Source: Streptomyces tuirus
Lineage (GTDB): Bacteria; Actinomycetota; Actinomycetes; Streptomycetales; Streptomycetaceae
Assembly (NCBI GenBank): GCA_018195615.1
Contig: JAGTPG010000002.1
Location: forward strand, 3,538,501 to 3,602,500
Length of the DNA stretch: 64,000 nt
Reading direction: 5' to 3'
This document shows positions 38,584 through 48,877 of the stretch, one piece after another. Positions within the stretch are counted from its first letter, which is position 1. Each line of letters opens with the position of its first letter. Below the pieces are notes generated by a model, which saw only the letters and a program-made list of their open reading frames with translations, was not told the origin of the DNA and did not search any database. The translations under genes and the position numbers were made by a program.

Positions 38584-39634
38584 GACGACGACCGCTGCAC
38601 CAGCTCCGTGGCCAGAACCACCTGGCGCCGGTCCAGGCCCCGGGACGCCAGCGGGCGGCGGTCGGCGACCTCCGTGAGGAGGAGGTCTATCATCCGGCGG
38701 CCCATCTCCTCGATGGGCTGGCGGACGCTGGTGAGGGGCGGGTCCATGTGGCGGGCGATGGCGGAGTCGTCGTAGCCGACGAGCGCCACGTCGTCGGGGA
38801 TGCGGCGCCCCGCCTCGCGCAGCGCCTGGCGGGCGCCGGCCGCGGTGACGTCGGAGCCGGCGAAGACCGCGTCCAGGTCAGGGTGGCGCTCCAGCAGCGC
38901 CGCCATGGCACGGCGGCCGCCCTCCTCCGTGAAGTCGCCCGACTCGATCAGCGCCTCGTCCACGCCGTGGCCCGCGTCGCTCAGGGCGTCGCGGTAGCCG
39001 TCGATGCGGCGCTGGGCGCCGTAGACGTCGAGGCGGCCGGTGATGTGGGCGATCCGGCGGCGACCGCGGGACAGCAGGTGCTCGACGGCCTGGCGGGCGC
39101 CGCCGTAGTTGTCCGAGTCGACCGACGGCAGTGTCTCCGCCGAGGAGCGCGGGCCGCTGATCACCGCCGGGATCTCCAGCTGCGCCAGCAGGTCGGGCAG
39201 TGGGTCGTCCGCGTGGACCGAGACCAGCAGCACGCCGTCCACCCGGTGGGCGGCCAGGTACTGGGCGAGCCGCTGCCGCTCCCGGTCACTGCCCGCGAAG
39301 ATCAGCAGCAGCTGCATCTCCGTGTCGGAGATCTCGGAACCGACACCCTTCAGCATGTCCGAGAAGTACGGCTCCGCGAAGAACCTGGTCTCCGGCTCGG
39401 GCACCACCAGCGCGATCGCGTCCGTGCGGTTGGCGGCCAGGGCGCGGGCCGCCGTGTTGGGGACGTAGCCGAGTTCCGCGACGGCGGCCTCCACCGCCGC
39501 CCGGGTCGCGTCGCTGACTCTGGGCGAGCCGTTGATCACCCGGGAGACGGTGCCGCGGCCCACACCGGCGCGCGCCGCCACCTCTTCGAGGGTGGGCCGG
39601 CCACCGCTTCGGCCCGCGCTCCGTGGCTTGCCAT
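38580..39634 (-). CDS. cebR: Cellobiose-responsive repressor CebR (LacI family), frameshifted
   Basis: A 351-residue LacI/GalR regulator: HTH TLEEVAARAGVGRGTVSRVING at the N-terminus, hinge YVPNTAARALAANRTDAIAL, and a periplasmic-binding-like sugar domain with VDGVLLVSVH and DNYGGARQAVEHLL. A -1 slip at the C3 run 39613-39615 separates the first few residues (MASHGAR); one base restores MASHGARGRSGGRPT. The C-terminal RGLDRRQVVLATELV is typical. It is divergent from cebEFG and faces a perfect CebR operator, so it should repress them until cellobiose/cellotriose binds. Confidence 0.93.
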
Positions 39635-39902
39635 GGGCTCCGCCTTCCCGTTCAGACCCGCACTCTGCGGCTGGCCTGGAATTTAACAGGCTCGTCGGTG
39701 GAAGTGGCCGCTGCCGAGGGCTGTCGTCCCCGGCCTTCCGCTTCCACCGGGCGAGCCGCGTCGACTGGCTGGATACCGCCGCCCCGGGCCACAACCGGTC
39801 CCGGTCCGGGACCAGTTAACAGCCCGATAACTGAACGCATATCTCCCCGTCCGGTCCCTTGACACCCCCGCTCCGACCCGCGAACCTTCAACACATCACC
39901 GG

Positions 39903-39916
39903 TGGGAGCGCTCCCA
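39903..39916. promoter_or_regulatory. CebR operator upstream of cebE
   Basis: TGGGAGCGCTCCCA is a perfect 14-bp palindrome identical to the CebR box of Streptomyces ceb loci. It lies about 115 bases before cebE. The 39635-40031 gap otherwise holds only presumed promoters. Confidence 0.96.
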
Positions 39917-40031
39917 CAGTACCTGACACATACACAACCCGCACGTTCCACGCCCGAGCCGCAGCGAGTAAAAACGGGTCCAACATGCAGTTGGCCGGGG
40001 GGTCGGCACGTCAGGGCAACAGGAGGACGAC

Positions 40032-41350
40032 ATGCGAGCACGCATCCGAACCGCCCGCAAGGCGATGGTCCTCGCGGCCGTCGCGTCGCTGGGCGCCGGG
40101 CTGCTGGCCGGCTGTGCCGACGATGGTGGCGGCAACGACGGCTCGTCCGGGGACGCCGATGGCAAGACCGTCATCAAGCTGGGGCTCTTCGGCACCTTCG
40201 GGTTCAAGGAGGCCGGTCTCTTCGCCGAGTACGAGAAGCTCAACCCGAAGATCAAGATCGAGGAGAACGTCACCCAGCGGAACGAGAACTACTACCCGGC
40301 GCTGGTCAACCACCTCACCACCAACGCGGGCCTGATGGACATCCAGGCCGTCGAAGTCGCCAACATCGCCGAGGTGGTGGCCACCCAGGCGGACAAGCTC
40401 GACGACCTCTCGAAGGCGCCCGGCGTGAAGCCGGACAACTGGCTGGACTGGAAGTGGCAGCAGGCCACCACGCAGGACGGCCGGACGATCGGTCTCGGCA
40501 CCGACGTGGGACCGGTGGCCATCTGCTACCGCAAGGACCTCTTCGAGAAGGCCGGGCTGCCCACCGACCGCGAGGAACTGGCCAAGCGATGGGCCGGTGA
40601 CTGGAAGAAGCTGGTCGAGGTCGGCCAGGAGTACCAGAAGAACGCTCCCGAGGGCACCACCTTCATGGACACCCCCGGTGGCCTGATGAGCGCCATCCTC
40701 GGCAGTGAGAAGGTCCGTTTCTACGACGAGTCCGGCAAGGTCATCTACAAGGACAACCCGGTCGTCAAGGAGTCCTTCATGCTGACCGCGAAGGCCGCCC
40801 AGGACGGGCTGGTCGGCTCTCTGCCCCAGTTCCAGCCGGACTGGAACTCCTCGGTCGCCAACAGCAAGTTCGCCGCGATCGCCTGCCCGCCGTGGATGCT
40901 CGGCACGCTCAAGGAGCACTCGAAGCCGGAGGCCAAGGGCAAGTGGGACGTGGCCGTCGCGCCGAAGTCCGGCAACTGGGGCGGTGCCTTCCTCACCGTG
41001 CCGAAGAGCGGCAAGAACGTGAAGGAGGCGCAGAAGCTGGCGGCCTGGCTGACCGCCCCGGAGCAGCAGGCGAAGCTGTTCAAGGTGCAGGGCAACTTCC
41101 CGAGCGCCCCCGCCACGTACACCACACCCGAAGTCACGGGCGCGACCAACGAGATGACGGGTGACGCGCCGATCGGCAAGATCTTCGCCGAGGCCGCCAA
41201 GACGACCCCCGTCCAGGTCATCGGCGCCAAGGACCAGGTCATCGGGTCGAGCCTGAACGACAACGGCCTCGTCCTGGTCACCAAGGGCACCTCCCCGCCA
41301 AGGCGTGGGAGACGGCCGTCAAGACCATCGACAACAAGCTGGAGAAGTGA
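40032..41350 (+). CDS. cebE: Cello-oligosaccharide-binding lipoprotein CebE, frameshifted
   Basis: A 439-residue extracellular binding protein of a carbohydrate ABC importer. The signal peptide ends in a lipobox LLAGC (about residues 27-31). The mature protein starts with charged Gly-rich sequence. AGGAGGA precedes the ATG by 4 bases. One C is missing at 41293-41296; the restored tail is GTSPAKAWETAVKTIDNKLEK. It is the first gene of the CebR-controlled operon. Confidence 0.93.
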
Positions 41351-41355
41351 CCGGT

Positions 41356-42374
41356 ATGGCCACCCGGCACGACACCGCCGCGCCCCCGGCAAGGAGGGGG
41401 GCGCGGCCCCGGCCCGCCCGCGCCCCGACGCCCTGACCGCCGACGCGGACGCGGCGAAGAAGCGCGCCCGGCTGTCCCGCCGCTGGCAGCGGGACGTGCG
41501 CTTCAGCCCGTACGCCTTCGTGTCGCCGTTCTTCCTGCTGTTCGTCGCGTTCGGCCTGTTCCCGCTGGTGTACACGGGCTGGGCCTCGCTGCACCAGGTG
41601 GAGCTGACGGCGCCCACCGACATGAGCTGGGTCGGGCTGCGCAACTACGCCCGGATCTTCGACGACGACTTCTTCTGGAACGCGGCGAAGAACACCCTCA
41701 CCATCGGCATCATCTCCACCGTTCCGCAGCTGCTGATGGCGATGGGCATCGCCCACATCCTCAACTACAAGCTGCGCGGCTCGACCTTCTACCGGGTCGT
41801 GATGCTCGCTCCGTACGCGACCTCGATCGCCGCCGCCGCGCTGGTGTTCGCGCTGCTCTTCGGCCGCGACTACGGGATGATCAACTGGATTCTGCACCAG
41901 GTCGGCATCGACGCGATCGACTGGCAGAACGACAAGTGGCCGTCGCAGATCGCCGTCTCGACGATCATCATCTGGCGCTGGACCGGCTACAACGCGCTGA
42001 TCTACCTGGCGGCGATGCAGGCCATCCCGCAGGACCTGTACGAGTCGGCGGCCCTGGACGGGGCCAGCCGCTGGCAGCAGTTCTTCCATGTGACGCTGCC
42101 GTCGCTGCGGCCGACGATCCTGTTCACGTGTGTCGTGTCGACGATCGGGGCCAGCCAGGTCTTCGGTGAGCCGCTGCTGTTCGACGCGACCAAGGGTGCC
42201 TCCGGTGGCGCCGAGCACCAGTTCCAGACGCTGGGCCTGTACCTGTACGAGCAGGGCTGGGTGAACCAGCACCTGGGACGGGCCTCGGCGATCGCCTGGT
42301 CGATGTTCCTGATCCTCATCGTGGTCGGGATCGTCAACTACGTCATCTCGCGCCGGCTGCGCGCCAGTCATTAA
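41356..42374 (+). CDS. cebF: Cello-oligosaccharide ABC permease CebF, frameshifted
   Basis: A 339-residue inner-membrane permease. A cytosolic basic N-terminus is followed by six helices and the binding-protein-dependent transport signature (YESAALDGASRWQQFFHVTLP; EAA motif) that docks the ATPase. One C is missing at 41383-41387; without it the protein would stop 26 codons in. It starts five bases after the cebE stop. The ATPase is probably an external multi-use MsiK, not encoded here. Confidence 0.92.
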
Positions 42375-42386
42375 GGAGTTCCGGCC

Positions 42387-43295
42387 GTGACGACGACTGT
42401 GACGAAACCCCCGGCCGACGCGGTGCCCACACCGCCGAAGCGCACCAGGCGCCCCAAGTCCGCGCGGGCGGGCGGGCAGTTGCACGCCGGGCCGATCGCG
42501 TACGTGATCCTGGCCCTGTTCACCCTCGGCTCGCTGTTCCCGCTGGTGTGGACGGCGATCGCCGCCTCCCGGGACAACGGCCGGCTGGCGCAGTCCCCGC
42601 CGCCGCTCTGGTTCGGTTCGGGCCTCTTCGACAAGCTCGAGATCGCCTGGAAGGAAGCCAACCTCGGTGAGGCGTTCCTCAACACCACCATCGTGGCGGG
42701 TATCTCGGCGGTGACCATCGTCGTCCTGTCGACGGTGGCCGGGTTCGCCTTCGCCAAGCTGCGCTTCAAGGGCCGCAACGCCCTGATGCTGGTCGTGATC
42801 GGCACGATGATGGTGCCGCCGCAGCTGAGCGTGATCCCGCTGTACATGATGGTCGCCAAGCTCGACTGGACCGACCAGTTGCAGGCGGTCATCTTCCCCT
42901 CGCTGGTCAGCGCGTTCGGTGTGTTCTTCATGCGCCAGTACCTGATCCAGGCGCTGCCGAACGAGATCATCGAGGCCGCCCGGGTGGACGGCGCGAGCAG
43001 CTGGCGAGTGGTGTGGCACGTGGTCTTTCCGACCGCGCGGCCGGCGATGGCCGTGCTGGGCATGCTGATGTTCGTACAGACCTGGAACGACTTCCTGTGG
43101 CCGTTCCTCGCGCTGACGCAGATGGGCAACCCGACCGTGCAGGTCGCGATCGCGGGCCTCGGCCGCGGCTACACCCCCGACCAGTCCCTGATCATGGCGG
43201 GCGCGCTGCTGGGCACGCTGCCGCTGCTGCTGGTGTTCGCGATCTTCGGCAAGCAGATCGTGGGCGGCATCATGCAGGGCGCCGTCAAGGGCTGA
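42387..43295 (+). CDS. cebG: Cello-oligosaccharide ABC permease CebG
   Basis: A 302-residue second permease with six helices and the EAA loop IIEAARVDGASSWRVVWHVVFP near residue 193. AAGGAG precedes the GTG start. The frame is intact. It pairs with CebF in a MalFG-type channel. Confidence 0.94.
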   Translation: MTTTVTKPPADAVPTPPKRTRRPKSARAGGQLHAGPIAYVILALFTLGSLFPLVWTAIAASRDNGRLAQSPPPLWFGSGLFDKLEIAWKEANLGEAFLNTTIVAGISAVTIVVLSTVAGFAFAKLRFKGRNALMLVVIGTMMVPPQLSVIPLYMMVAKLDWTDQLQAVIFPSLVSAFGVFFMRQYLIQALPNEIIEAARVDGASSWRVVWHVVFPTARPAMAVLGMLMFVQTWNDFLWPFLALTQMGNPTVQVAIAGLGRGYTPDQSLIMAGALLGTLPLLLVFAIFGKQIVGGIMQGAVKG

Positions 43296-43377
43296 CGCCC
43301 TGTCCGAGGGGGCCGGGTCAGCGCCGCTCCGGCCCCTCACCCTCTCCCCCTCCACCGTCGCCCCTCCACGACTCCAA

Positions 43378-43391
43378 TGGGAGCGCTTCCA
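43378..43391. promoter_or_regulatory. Second CebR operator, overlapping the bglC start
   Basis: TGGGAGCGCTTCCA matches the CebR palindrome except for one base. Its last A is the first base of the bglC ATG, so CebR bound here would block transcription or translation of bglC directly. Confidence 0.9.
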
Positions 43392-44827
43392 TGCCTGACT
43401 CCGAAAAGCCGGCCACCCCGGTGACCTTTCCTCCCGCCTTCCTCTGGGGCGCGGCGACCTCCGCGTACCAGATCGAGGGTGCGGTGCGGGAGGACGGACG
43501 TACGCCCTCGATCTGGGACACGTTCAGCCATACGCCGGGCAAGACCGACGGCGGCGACACCGGCGACATCGCTGTCGACCACTACCACCGGTACCGCGAG
43601 GACGTGGCGATGATGGCGGAGCTGGGCCTGGGCGCCTACCGCTTCTCCGTCTCCTGGTCGCGGGTGCAGCCGACGGGGCGCGGCCCGGCGATCCAGAAGG
43701 GCCTGGACTTCTACCGCCGGCTGGTCGACGAGCTGCTGGCCCAGGGCATCAAGCCGGCCGTCACCCTCTACCACTGGGACCTTCCGCAGGACCTGGAGGA
43801 CGCGGGCGGCTGGCCGGAGCGCGACACGGCGTACCGCTTCGCCGAGTACGCGCAGATCGTCGGGGAGGCGCTCGGCGACCGGGTGGAGCACTGGATGACG
43901 CTCAACGAGCCGTGGTGCAGCGCCTTCCTCGGTTACGCCTCCGGTGTGCACGCCCCGGGCCGTACCGACCCGCTCGCCTCGCTGCGTGCCGCGCACCATC
44001 TGAACCTGGCGCACGGGCTGGGCGCCTCCGCGCTGCGGTCGGTGATGCCGGCCCGCAACCAGGTGGCGATCGCCCTGAACTCGGCGGCGGTGCGGCCACT
44101 TTCGCAGGACCCGGCGGACCTGGTCGCGGCCCGGAAGATCGACGACCTGGCCAGTGGGGTGTTCCACGGCCCGATCCTGCACGGCGCCTATCCGGAGTCG
44201 CTGTACGTGGCGACGGCCGGCGTCACGGACTGGGACTACGTCCTGGACGGCGATCTGGCGCTGATCAACCAGCCGTTGGACGCGCTCGGCCTCAACTACT
44301 ACACGCCGTCGCTGGTGTCGGCGGCGGACCCGAAGGCGAAGGGGCCGCGCGCGGACGGGCACGGGGCGAGCGAGCACTCGCCGTGGCCGGGCGTGGACGA
44401 CGTGGCGTTCCACCAGACTCCTGGTGACCGCACCGAGATGGGCTGGACGGTCGACCCGACCGGCCTGCACGAGCTGATCATGCGCTACACCCGCGAGGCC
44501 CCGGGCCTGCCGCTGTACATCACCGAGAACGGCGCGGCCTACGACGACAAGATCGACTCGGACGGCCGGGTGCACGACCCGGAGCGCGTCGCCTACCTGC
44601 ACGGCCACCTGTCGGCGGTCCGCCGGGCGATCGCCGACGGCGCGGACGTCCGCGGCTACTTCCTGTGGTCCCTGCTGGACAACTTCGAGTGGGCGTACGG
44701 CTACGGCAAGCGTTTCGGCGCGGTGTACGTGGACTACGCGTCGCTGGAGCGCACCCCGAAGACGAGCGCCCACTGGTACGGACGGGCGGCCCGCACGGGC
44801 ACGCTGCCGGAGGTGGGCGCGGTGTAG
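43391..44827 (+). CDS. bglC: Beta-glucosidase BglC (GH1)
   Basis: A 478-residue cytoplasmic glycoside hydrolase family 1 enzyme that hydrolyses imported cellobiose. The N-terminal signature FLWGAATSAYQIEGA is present; the acid/base Glu173 is in TLNEPW and the nucleophile Glu379 in YITENGA. The length is normal. It follows cebG and carries a CebR box on its start. Confidence 0.96.
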   Translation: MPDSEKPATPVTFPPAFLWGAATSAYQIEGAVREDGRTPSIWDTFSHTPGKTDGGDTGDIAVDHYHRYREDVAMMAELGLGAYRFSVSWSRVQPTGRGPAIQKGLDFYRRLVDELLAQGIKPAVTLYHWDLPQDLEDAGGWPERDTAYRFAEYAQIVGEALGDRVEHWMTLNEPWCSAFLGYASGVHAPGRTDPLASLRAAHHLNLAHGLGASALRSVMPARNQVAIALNSAAVRPLSQDPADLVAARKIDDLASGVFHGPILHGAYPESLYVATAGVTDWDYVLDGDLALINQPLDALGLNYYTPSLVSAADPKAKGPRADGHGASEHSPWPGVDDVAFHQTPGDRTEMGWTVDPTGLHELIMRYTREAPGLPLYITENGAAYDDKIDSDGRVHDPERVAYLHGHLSAVRRAIADGADVRGYFLWSLLDNFEWAYGYGKRFGAVYVDYASLERTPKTSAHWYGRAARTGTLPEVGAV

Positions 44828-44846
44828 CCACCGCGAAGGCGGGGGA

Positions 44847-44881
44847 CGGGGCGCGGCACCTTAGGGGAGTGCCGCGCCCCT
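44847..44881 (+). terminator. Terminator after bglC
   Basis: A 12-bp GC-rich stem (GGGGCGCGGCAC, to 44859, with GTGCCGCGCCCC, 44869-44880) sits about 20 bases after the bglC stop. Confidence 0.88.
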
Positions 44882-44961
44882 GGGGCCTGGGGTTCGGATC
44901 ACGTCGCAGACGCCGGGTCTGGCTCTCACATCTGCCGTGTTGTCGCCGGAAAGGCCATGGG

Positions 44962-45381
44962 TCAGAGGGTGCCGGGAGAGGCGAGCCACTGGGTCAGCTG
45001 GCCCGTGACCGAGGCGATGGTCTCGAAGTCGTTGTCGTAATGCAGCAGGGTGAGTCCCTGAAGCTCGGCGGTCGCAGCGACGAGCAGGTCTACGGCGCCG
45101 GCGGAACGGTGTCTCCCCTTCTCGGTGAGTTCTCGCTGCACATCCCACGCGCGTGTCATCGCCCGATCGTCCGAGGGAGCCCAGCCGAACAGCGCGTCCA
45201 GGTCCTGGACCAGCTCGGCCCGGTCCTCGGCGTTCCTGGCGCTGTACAGAAACTCGACCTCGGTCAGCGGGCACCGCGCGATCAGGCCCTCCTCCAGGGG
45301 CTTGCCCCAGAGTTCCCGGGCGGGCTGCCTCAGGATGCGGACCAGGGCGCTGGTGTCGATGAGGTAGGTTGCCGCGCTCAT
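44962..45381 (-). CDS. vapC: VapC-type PIN-domain ribonuclease toxin
   Basis: A 139-residue PIN-domain protein. The first acidic motif is YLIDTSALVRIL (Asp9 region), with further acids at TEVEF and at GAVDLLVAATA and HYDNDF; these are the four carboxylates that hold Mg2+. VapC toxins cleave tRNA or rRNA. It overlaps the upstream antitoxin gene by four bases (ATGA), typical of a toxin-antitoxin pair. Confidence 0.9.
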   Translation of the reverse strand: MSAATYLIDTSALVRILRQPARELWGKPLEEGLIARCPLTEVEFLYSARNAEDRAELVQDLDALFGWAPSDDRAMTRAWDVQRELTEKGRHRSAGAVDLLVAATAELQGLTLLHYDNDFETIASVTGQLTQWLASPGTL

Positions 45382-45587
45382 CGACGATAGTTCTCTTTCT
45401 CCAGCAGCACGTCAAAATCGCCGGCGTCCGCCCGTGCCGCGAGCCTGGCCAGCGCGAGGGCCCGCTTCTTGCGCTCGACGCCGTCCTTGAGAGCGGCGTT
45501 GACCGTGTCCTTCTTGGTCTTGGTCCCGAAAGCTATGGCCGCCTCAGCCAGCAGTTCCTCATCGATGTCGATCAGCGTCTTGGCCAT
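45378..45587 (-). CDS. vapB: VapB-type antitoxin
   Basis: A 69-residue ribbon-helix-helix-like antitoxin: a short beta strand (MAKTLIDIDEELLAEAAIAFG) and a helix KTKKDTVNAALKDGVERKKRALAL, then a charged C-terminus that should wrap around VapC. It has a strong CAGGAGG start signal. It probably autorepresses with VapC on the inverted repeat upstream. Confidence 0.88.
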   Translation of the reverse strand: MAKTLIDIDEELLAEAAIAFGTKTKKDTVNAALKDGVERKKRALALARLAARADAGDFDVLLEKENYRR

Positions 45588-45599
45588 GACGGACCTCCT

Positions 45600-45628
45600 G
45601 GATATCCGATCGAGATTCCAGTATATCC
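45600..45628. promoter_or_regulatory. Candidate VapBC operator
   Basis: GGATAT (45600-45605) and ATATCC (45623-45628) form an inverted repeat with 17 bases between, spanning a TATACT-like -10 on the minus strand just upstream of vapB. Binding by the VapB/VapC complex is inferred. Confidence 0.42.
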
Positions 45629-45675
45629 ATCCCTTGTTTCTCAGGCGCTGAGACCCAGGTGCCGGATGCGAGCCT

Positions 45676-46988
45676 TTATCGGGCACCTTTCGTGAGTAGA
45701 CGCCGGGTCGTCTCCACACCCCACTGGTCAAGGGACAGCAGGCGGTCGCTGGAGGCCATCAACCCACCCGTCGACTCCACGTGTGCCGCCCACTCCTCGC
45801 GTGTCTCGACCGCCGGGCGGGCCATCAGGCAGTCGGGGTCGTTGGTCCAGAGGCGGGTGTGCTGCCACTGGCGGGCCGTGCCGGTGAACTCGGCGGGGGC
45901 CTGACCCGGCTGGGAGTAGTCGTCGGCCTCGGGGCGGCGGTGCGGGGCCGTGTCGGGGCTGACGCGCATGGCGTCGAACAGGCCGATGGAGGGGAGGATC
46001 GGCGCGCCGCAGCCCAGGAGGTAGGACTCCGGGCCGATGGCCGCGCGGATCAGTTCGATGCCGGAGCGGTAGGCCGTGAGCGCGTCGACGTCCGCGTGGC
46101 GGATGCCGTCGAGGGCTCCGGCGTAGAGGAAGTCGGTCTTGAAGTAGTCGTAGCCCTCCGCGCGCAGGGTGGTGAAGACCTCCGTCAGGTAGGCCGCGGC
46201 GCCGGGGTGCGTGGTGTCCAGGACGCGCAGGTCGTGGCCCCAGTTGCGGCCGGCGTGGGCGAAGCCGCCGTCCCGGGCCCGGACCAGCCAGTCGGGGTGT
46301 CCGTCGGCCAGCTCGCTCGCCGGGTCGACGAGGAACGGGGCCGTCCAGATGCCGGCGCGGCGGCCGCGGGAGCGGATCTTCTCGGCGATCGCGGCGCGGG
46401 AGCGGAAGCGGCCGGAGAGGGTGAGCCAGTCGCCGAGGGCCTTCTGGTAGCCGTCGTCGATCTGGACGACGTCGACGGGCAGGTCGAGCGTGTCCATCGC
46501 GCGGAGGTTCTCGTGGATGTCGTCCTCGGTGACCTGCGTGAAGTACTCGTACCAGGAGCACCAGACGGTCGGCGCCGGGCGGGGGCCGGGAGTCCGAGGC
46601 CGCGGGCCCAGTCGCGCAGCACCGACTGGATGTCCGTGCCCGTCCACTCCTTCACCAGGCCGTCGGCGCCGACCTCCGCGACCCCGTCCCGTACGGCGAG
46701 CCGGATCGACGGCACCTCGCGGGTCGGTTCGGCCGCCGCCCACAGCCGCACCGGTGAGCCGTCGCCGGGGTCGAGCACGAGCAGGCCCTCGCCCTGGTAG
46801 GTGCCGGCGGGGACGGTGACGCCGGGGCGGTAGCAGACCGTGGCCCAGTTGGCGTTGGCCGGGCGGTACGGCCTGGCGCCCAGGGCGTAGGTGCCGCTGG
46901 GGCTCCAGGACTGCCAGCCCTCCTCGTGGACACGGGCGTTGCGGGGGTCGACGGGTACGGCGGCGACAGGGGTGACGGGGTGGTGCAC
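45676..46988 (-). CDS. Alpha-galactosidase (GH36/GH31-like clan D), frameshifted
   Basis: A 437-residue protein with WCSWYEYF near residue 146, VQIDDGYQ near 175 and DYFKTDFLY (the nucleophile Asp in KTD) near 265, the signature of GH36 alpha-galactosidases/raffinose synthases. The C-terminal GCGAPILPSIGLFDAMRVSPDTAP carries the acid/base Asp. It is shorter than most GH36 enzymes (about 500-700), because the N-terminal beta-sandwich is brief. The G5 run 46581-46585 is one short. The GTG start follows the permease genes of the same operon. Confidence 0.87.
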
Positions 46989-47012
46989 TGTGGTCTCTTT
47001 CGGGGAAGGGGG

Positions 47013-47900
47013 TCAGCCCTTGTTGGCGCCCAGGGTCAGGCCGCTGACGAACTGGCGCTGGAGCACGAAGTAGACGATCAGGGTGGGGATGGCGGTGAGC
47101 AGGGCGCCGGCGGCGACGAGGTTGGGGTCGGTGAAGTACTGGCCGGAGAGGTTGCTCAGCGCCGAGGTGATCGGCATGTTCTCGCCGGTGGAGATCAGGA
47201 CGATGGCCCAGAAGAAGTCGTTGTAGATCCAGATGGAGAGCAGGGTGGCGAGGGCGGCCATCGCGGGCTTGCACAGCGGCAGCACGATCTGCCAGTACAG
47301 CCGCCACACGGAGGCGCCGTCGACCAGGGCGGCCTCGGTCAGTTCGTGCGGCAGTGAGCGCATGTAGTTGCTGAGCACGAAGGCGCAGAAGCCGGACTGG
47401 AACGCCACGTGGATCAGGACCAGGCCGAGGGCGGAGTCGTAGAGCTTGCCGCTCATGGTGATGCCGGGCAGGTCGATCAGCAGGTACAGCCGGTACAGCG
47501 GCGTGATGATGACCTGCTGGGGCAGCAGGTTGCCGGCCGTGAAGACCAGCAGCAGCGCCAGGTTGAGGCGGAAGTCGAAGCGGCTGACGTAGAAGGCGAC
47601 CATCGACGACAGCAGCAGCGTCAGCAGCACGGCGGGCACCGCGATGATCAGCGTGTTGCCGAAGTAGTGCAGCATGTCCGACTGCTGGAAGGCGTCGGTG
47701 AAGTTGTCGAGGCTCAGCTTGTCGGGCCAGGAGACGTAGCCCTTCTCGCTGGTCTCCGCGTACGGGCGCATGGCCGCCAGCAGGGCCCACAGCAGCGGGG
47801 CGAGCCAGGCCAGGGCCGTGACGACGAGGAAGGTGTGCAGCAGGATCCGGGCCGGGCGGATCGGGGTGCGCTGCTTGACCGGTGCGCTCACGGTGCTCAT
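47013..47900 (-). CDS. Sugar ABC permease (MalG-like)
   Basis: A 295-residue inner-membrane permease with six helices and the EAA loop ELTEAALVDGASVWRLYWQIVLPL near residue 195. The ATG overlaps the upstream permease stop (ATGA). It is intact. With its neighbours it forms a galactoside/oligosaccharide importer. Confidence 0.92.
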   Translation of the reverse strand: MSTVSAPVKQRTPIRPARILLHTFLVVTALAWLAPLLWALLAAMRPYAETSEKGYVSWPDKLSLDNFTDAFQQSDMLHYFGNTLIIAVPAVLLTLLLSSMVAFYVSRFDFRLNLALLLVFTAGNLLPQQVIITPLYRLYLLIDLPGITMSGKLYDSALGLVLIHVAFQSGFCAFVLSNYMRSLPHELTEAALVDGASVWRLYWQIVLPLCKPAMAALATLLSIWIYNDFFWAIVLISTGENMPITSALSNLSGQYFTDPNLVAAGALLTAIPTLIVYFVLQRQFVSGLTLGANKG

Positions 47901-48877
47901 GCGCGCCGCTCCTTCCGGAAGGTGGCGATCAGATACGGGATGATCACCGCGAGCGAGATCACCAGCAGCACGACGGCGATCGCGGAGCCGTATCCGATGC
48001 GGCTGGACTCGCCGATGATGTTGTTGGTCACCAGGATGGAGAGCAGTTCGGTGCCCTGGGCGCCCTTGTTGAAGACGAAGACCAGGTCGAAGGCGCGCAG
48101 GGCCTCGATGATCGTGACGACCAGGACGACGGTGTTGGTCGGGCGCAGGGTCGGGAAGATGACGTTCTTGAACGTCTGCCACTCGTTGGCGCCGTCCAGT
48201 GCGGAGGCCTCGCGCAGGGACGGGTCGACGCTCTTCAGGCCGGCCAGGTAGAGGATCATCATGTAGCCGGCGTGCCGCCAGGAGGCGGCGACCAGGATGG
48301 CCCAGAGGTTGAGGTCCGGGTCGCCGATCCAGTCGATGTAGTGGCCGGGCTTGTTGGCGCCGATGAGGCTGTTGATCAGGCCGGTGTCGGGGTTGTAGAC
48401 GAGCTGCCAGACGAAGCCGATGACCGCCAGCGACATCACGACCGGCAGGAAGAACGCGGTCTGGTAGACGCGGCTGAAGCGGATCTTCTTGTCCAGCTGC
48501 ACGGCCAGGAACAGGCCGAAGGGCGTGGGCAGCACGATGAGCACGACGAACCAGATGACGTTGTGCTCGACGGCGGGCCAGAACTGCGGGTTGTTGGTGA
48601 ACAGTTCCGTGTAGTTGTGCAGGCCGACCCACTTGATGGAGTCGAAACCGATGCCGTCCCAGCTGGTGAAGGCCAGCGCGATGGAGGCGAGGGCCGTCAG
48701 CCAGACCAGGGCGACGTGCAGGATCGTCGGCACGCCCGCCATCAGGCCGAGCGTGATGCGGTCGCGGCGGGTCAGCAGGCGGCCATGGCCGTGTGCGGGG
48801 CGCTGCTTGACGGATGCGGTGCCCGCGGGCGGCACGACGGGCGCCGCCTGCGGGGACTTCGTGGTGTCGGTGCTCAT
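47897..48877 (-). CDS. Sugar ABC permease (MalF-like)
   Basis: A 326-residue permease, long basic cytosolic N-terminus, six helices, EAA motif LREASALDGANEWQTFKNVIFP near residue 220. Start and stop overlap the neighbours by four bases each, so the three transporter genes are coupled. No ATPase gene is near; MsiK may serve. Confidence 0.92.
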   Translation of the reverse strand: MSTDTTKSPQAAPVVPPAGTASVKQRPAHGHGRLLTRRDRITLGLMAGVPTILHVALVWLTALASIALAFTSWDGIGFDSIKWVGLHNYTELFTNNPQFWPAVEHNVIWFVVLIVLPTPFGLFLAVQLDKKIRFSRVYQTAFFLPVVMSLAVIGFVWQLVYNPDTGLINSLIGANKPGHYIDWIGDPDLNLWAILVAASWRHAGYMMILYLAGLKSVDPSLREASALDGANEWQTFKNVIFPTLRPTNTVVLVVTIIEALRAFDLVFVFNKGAQGTELLSILVTNNIIGESSRIGYGSAIAVVLLVISLAVIIPYLIATFRKERRA

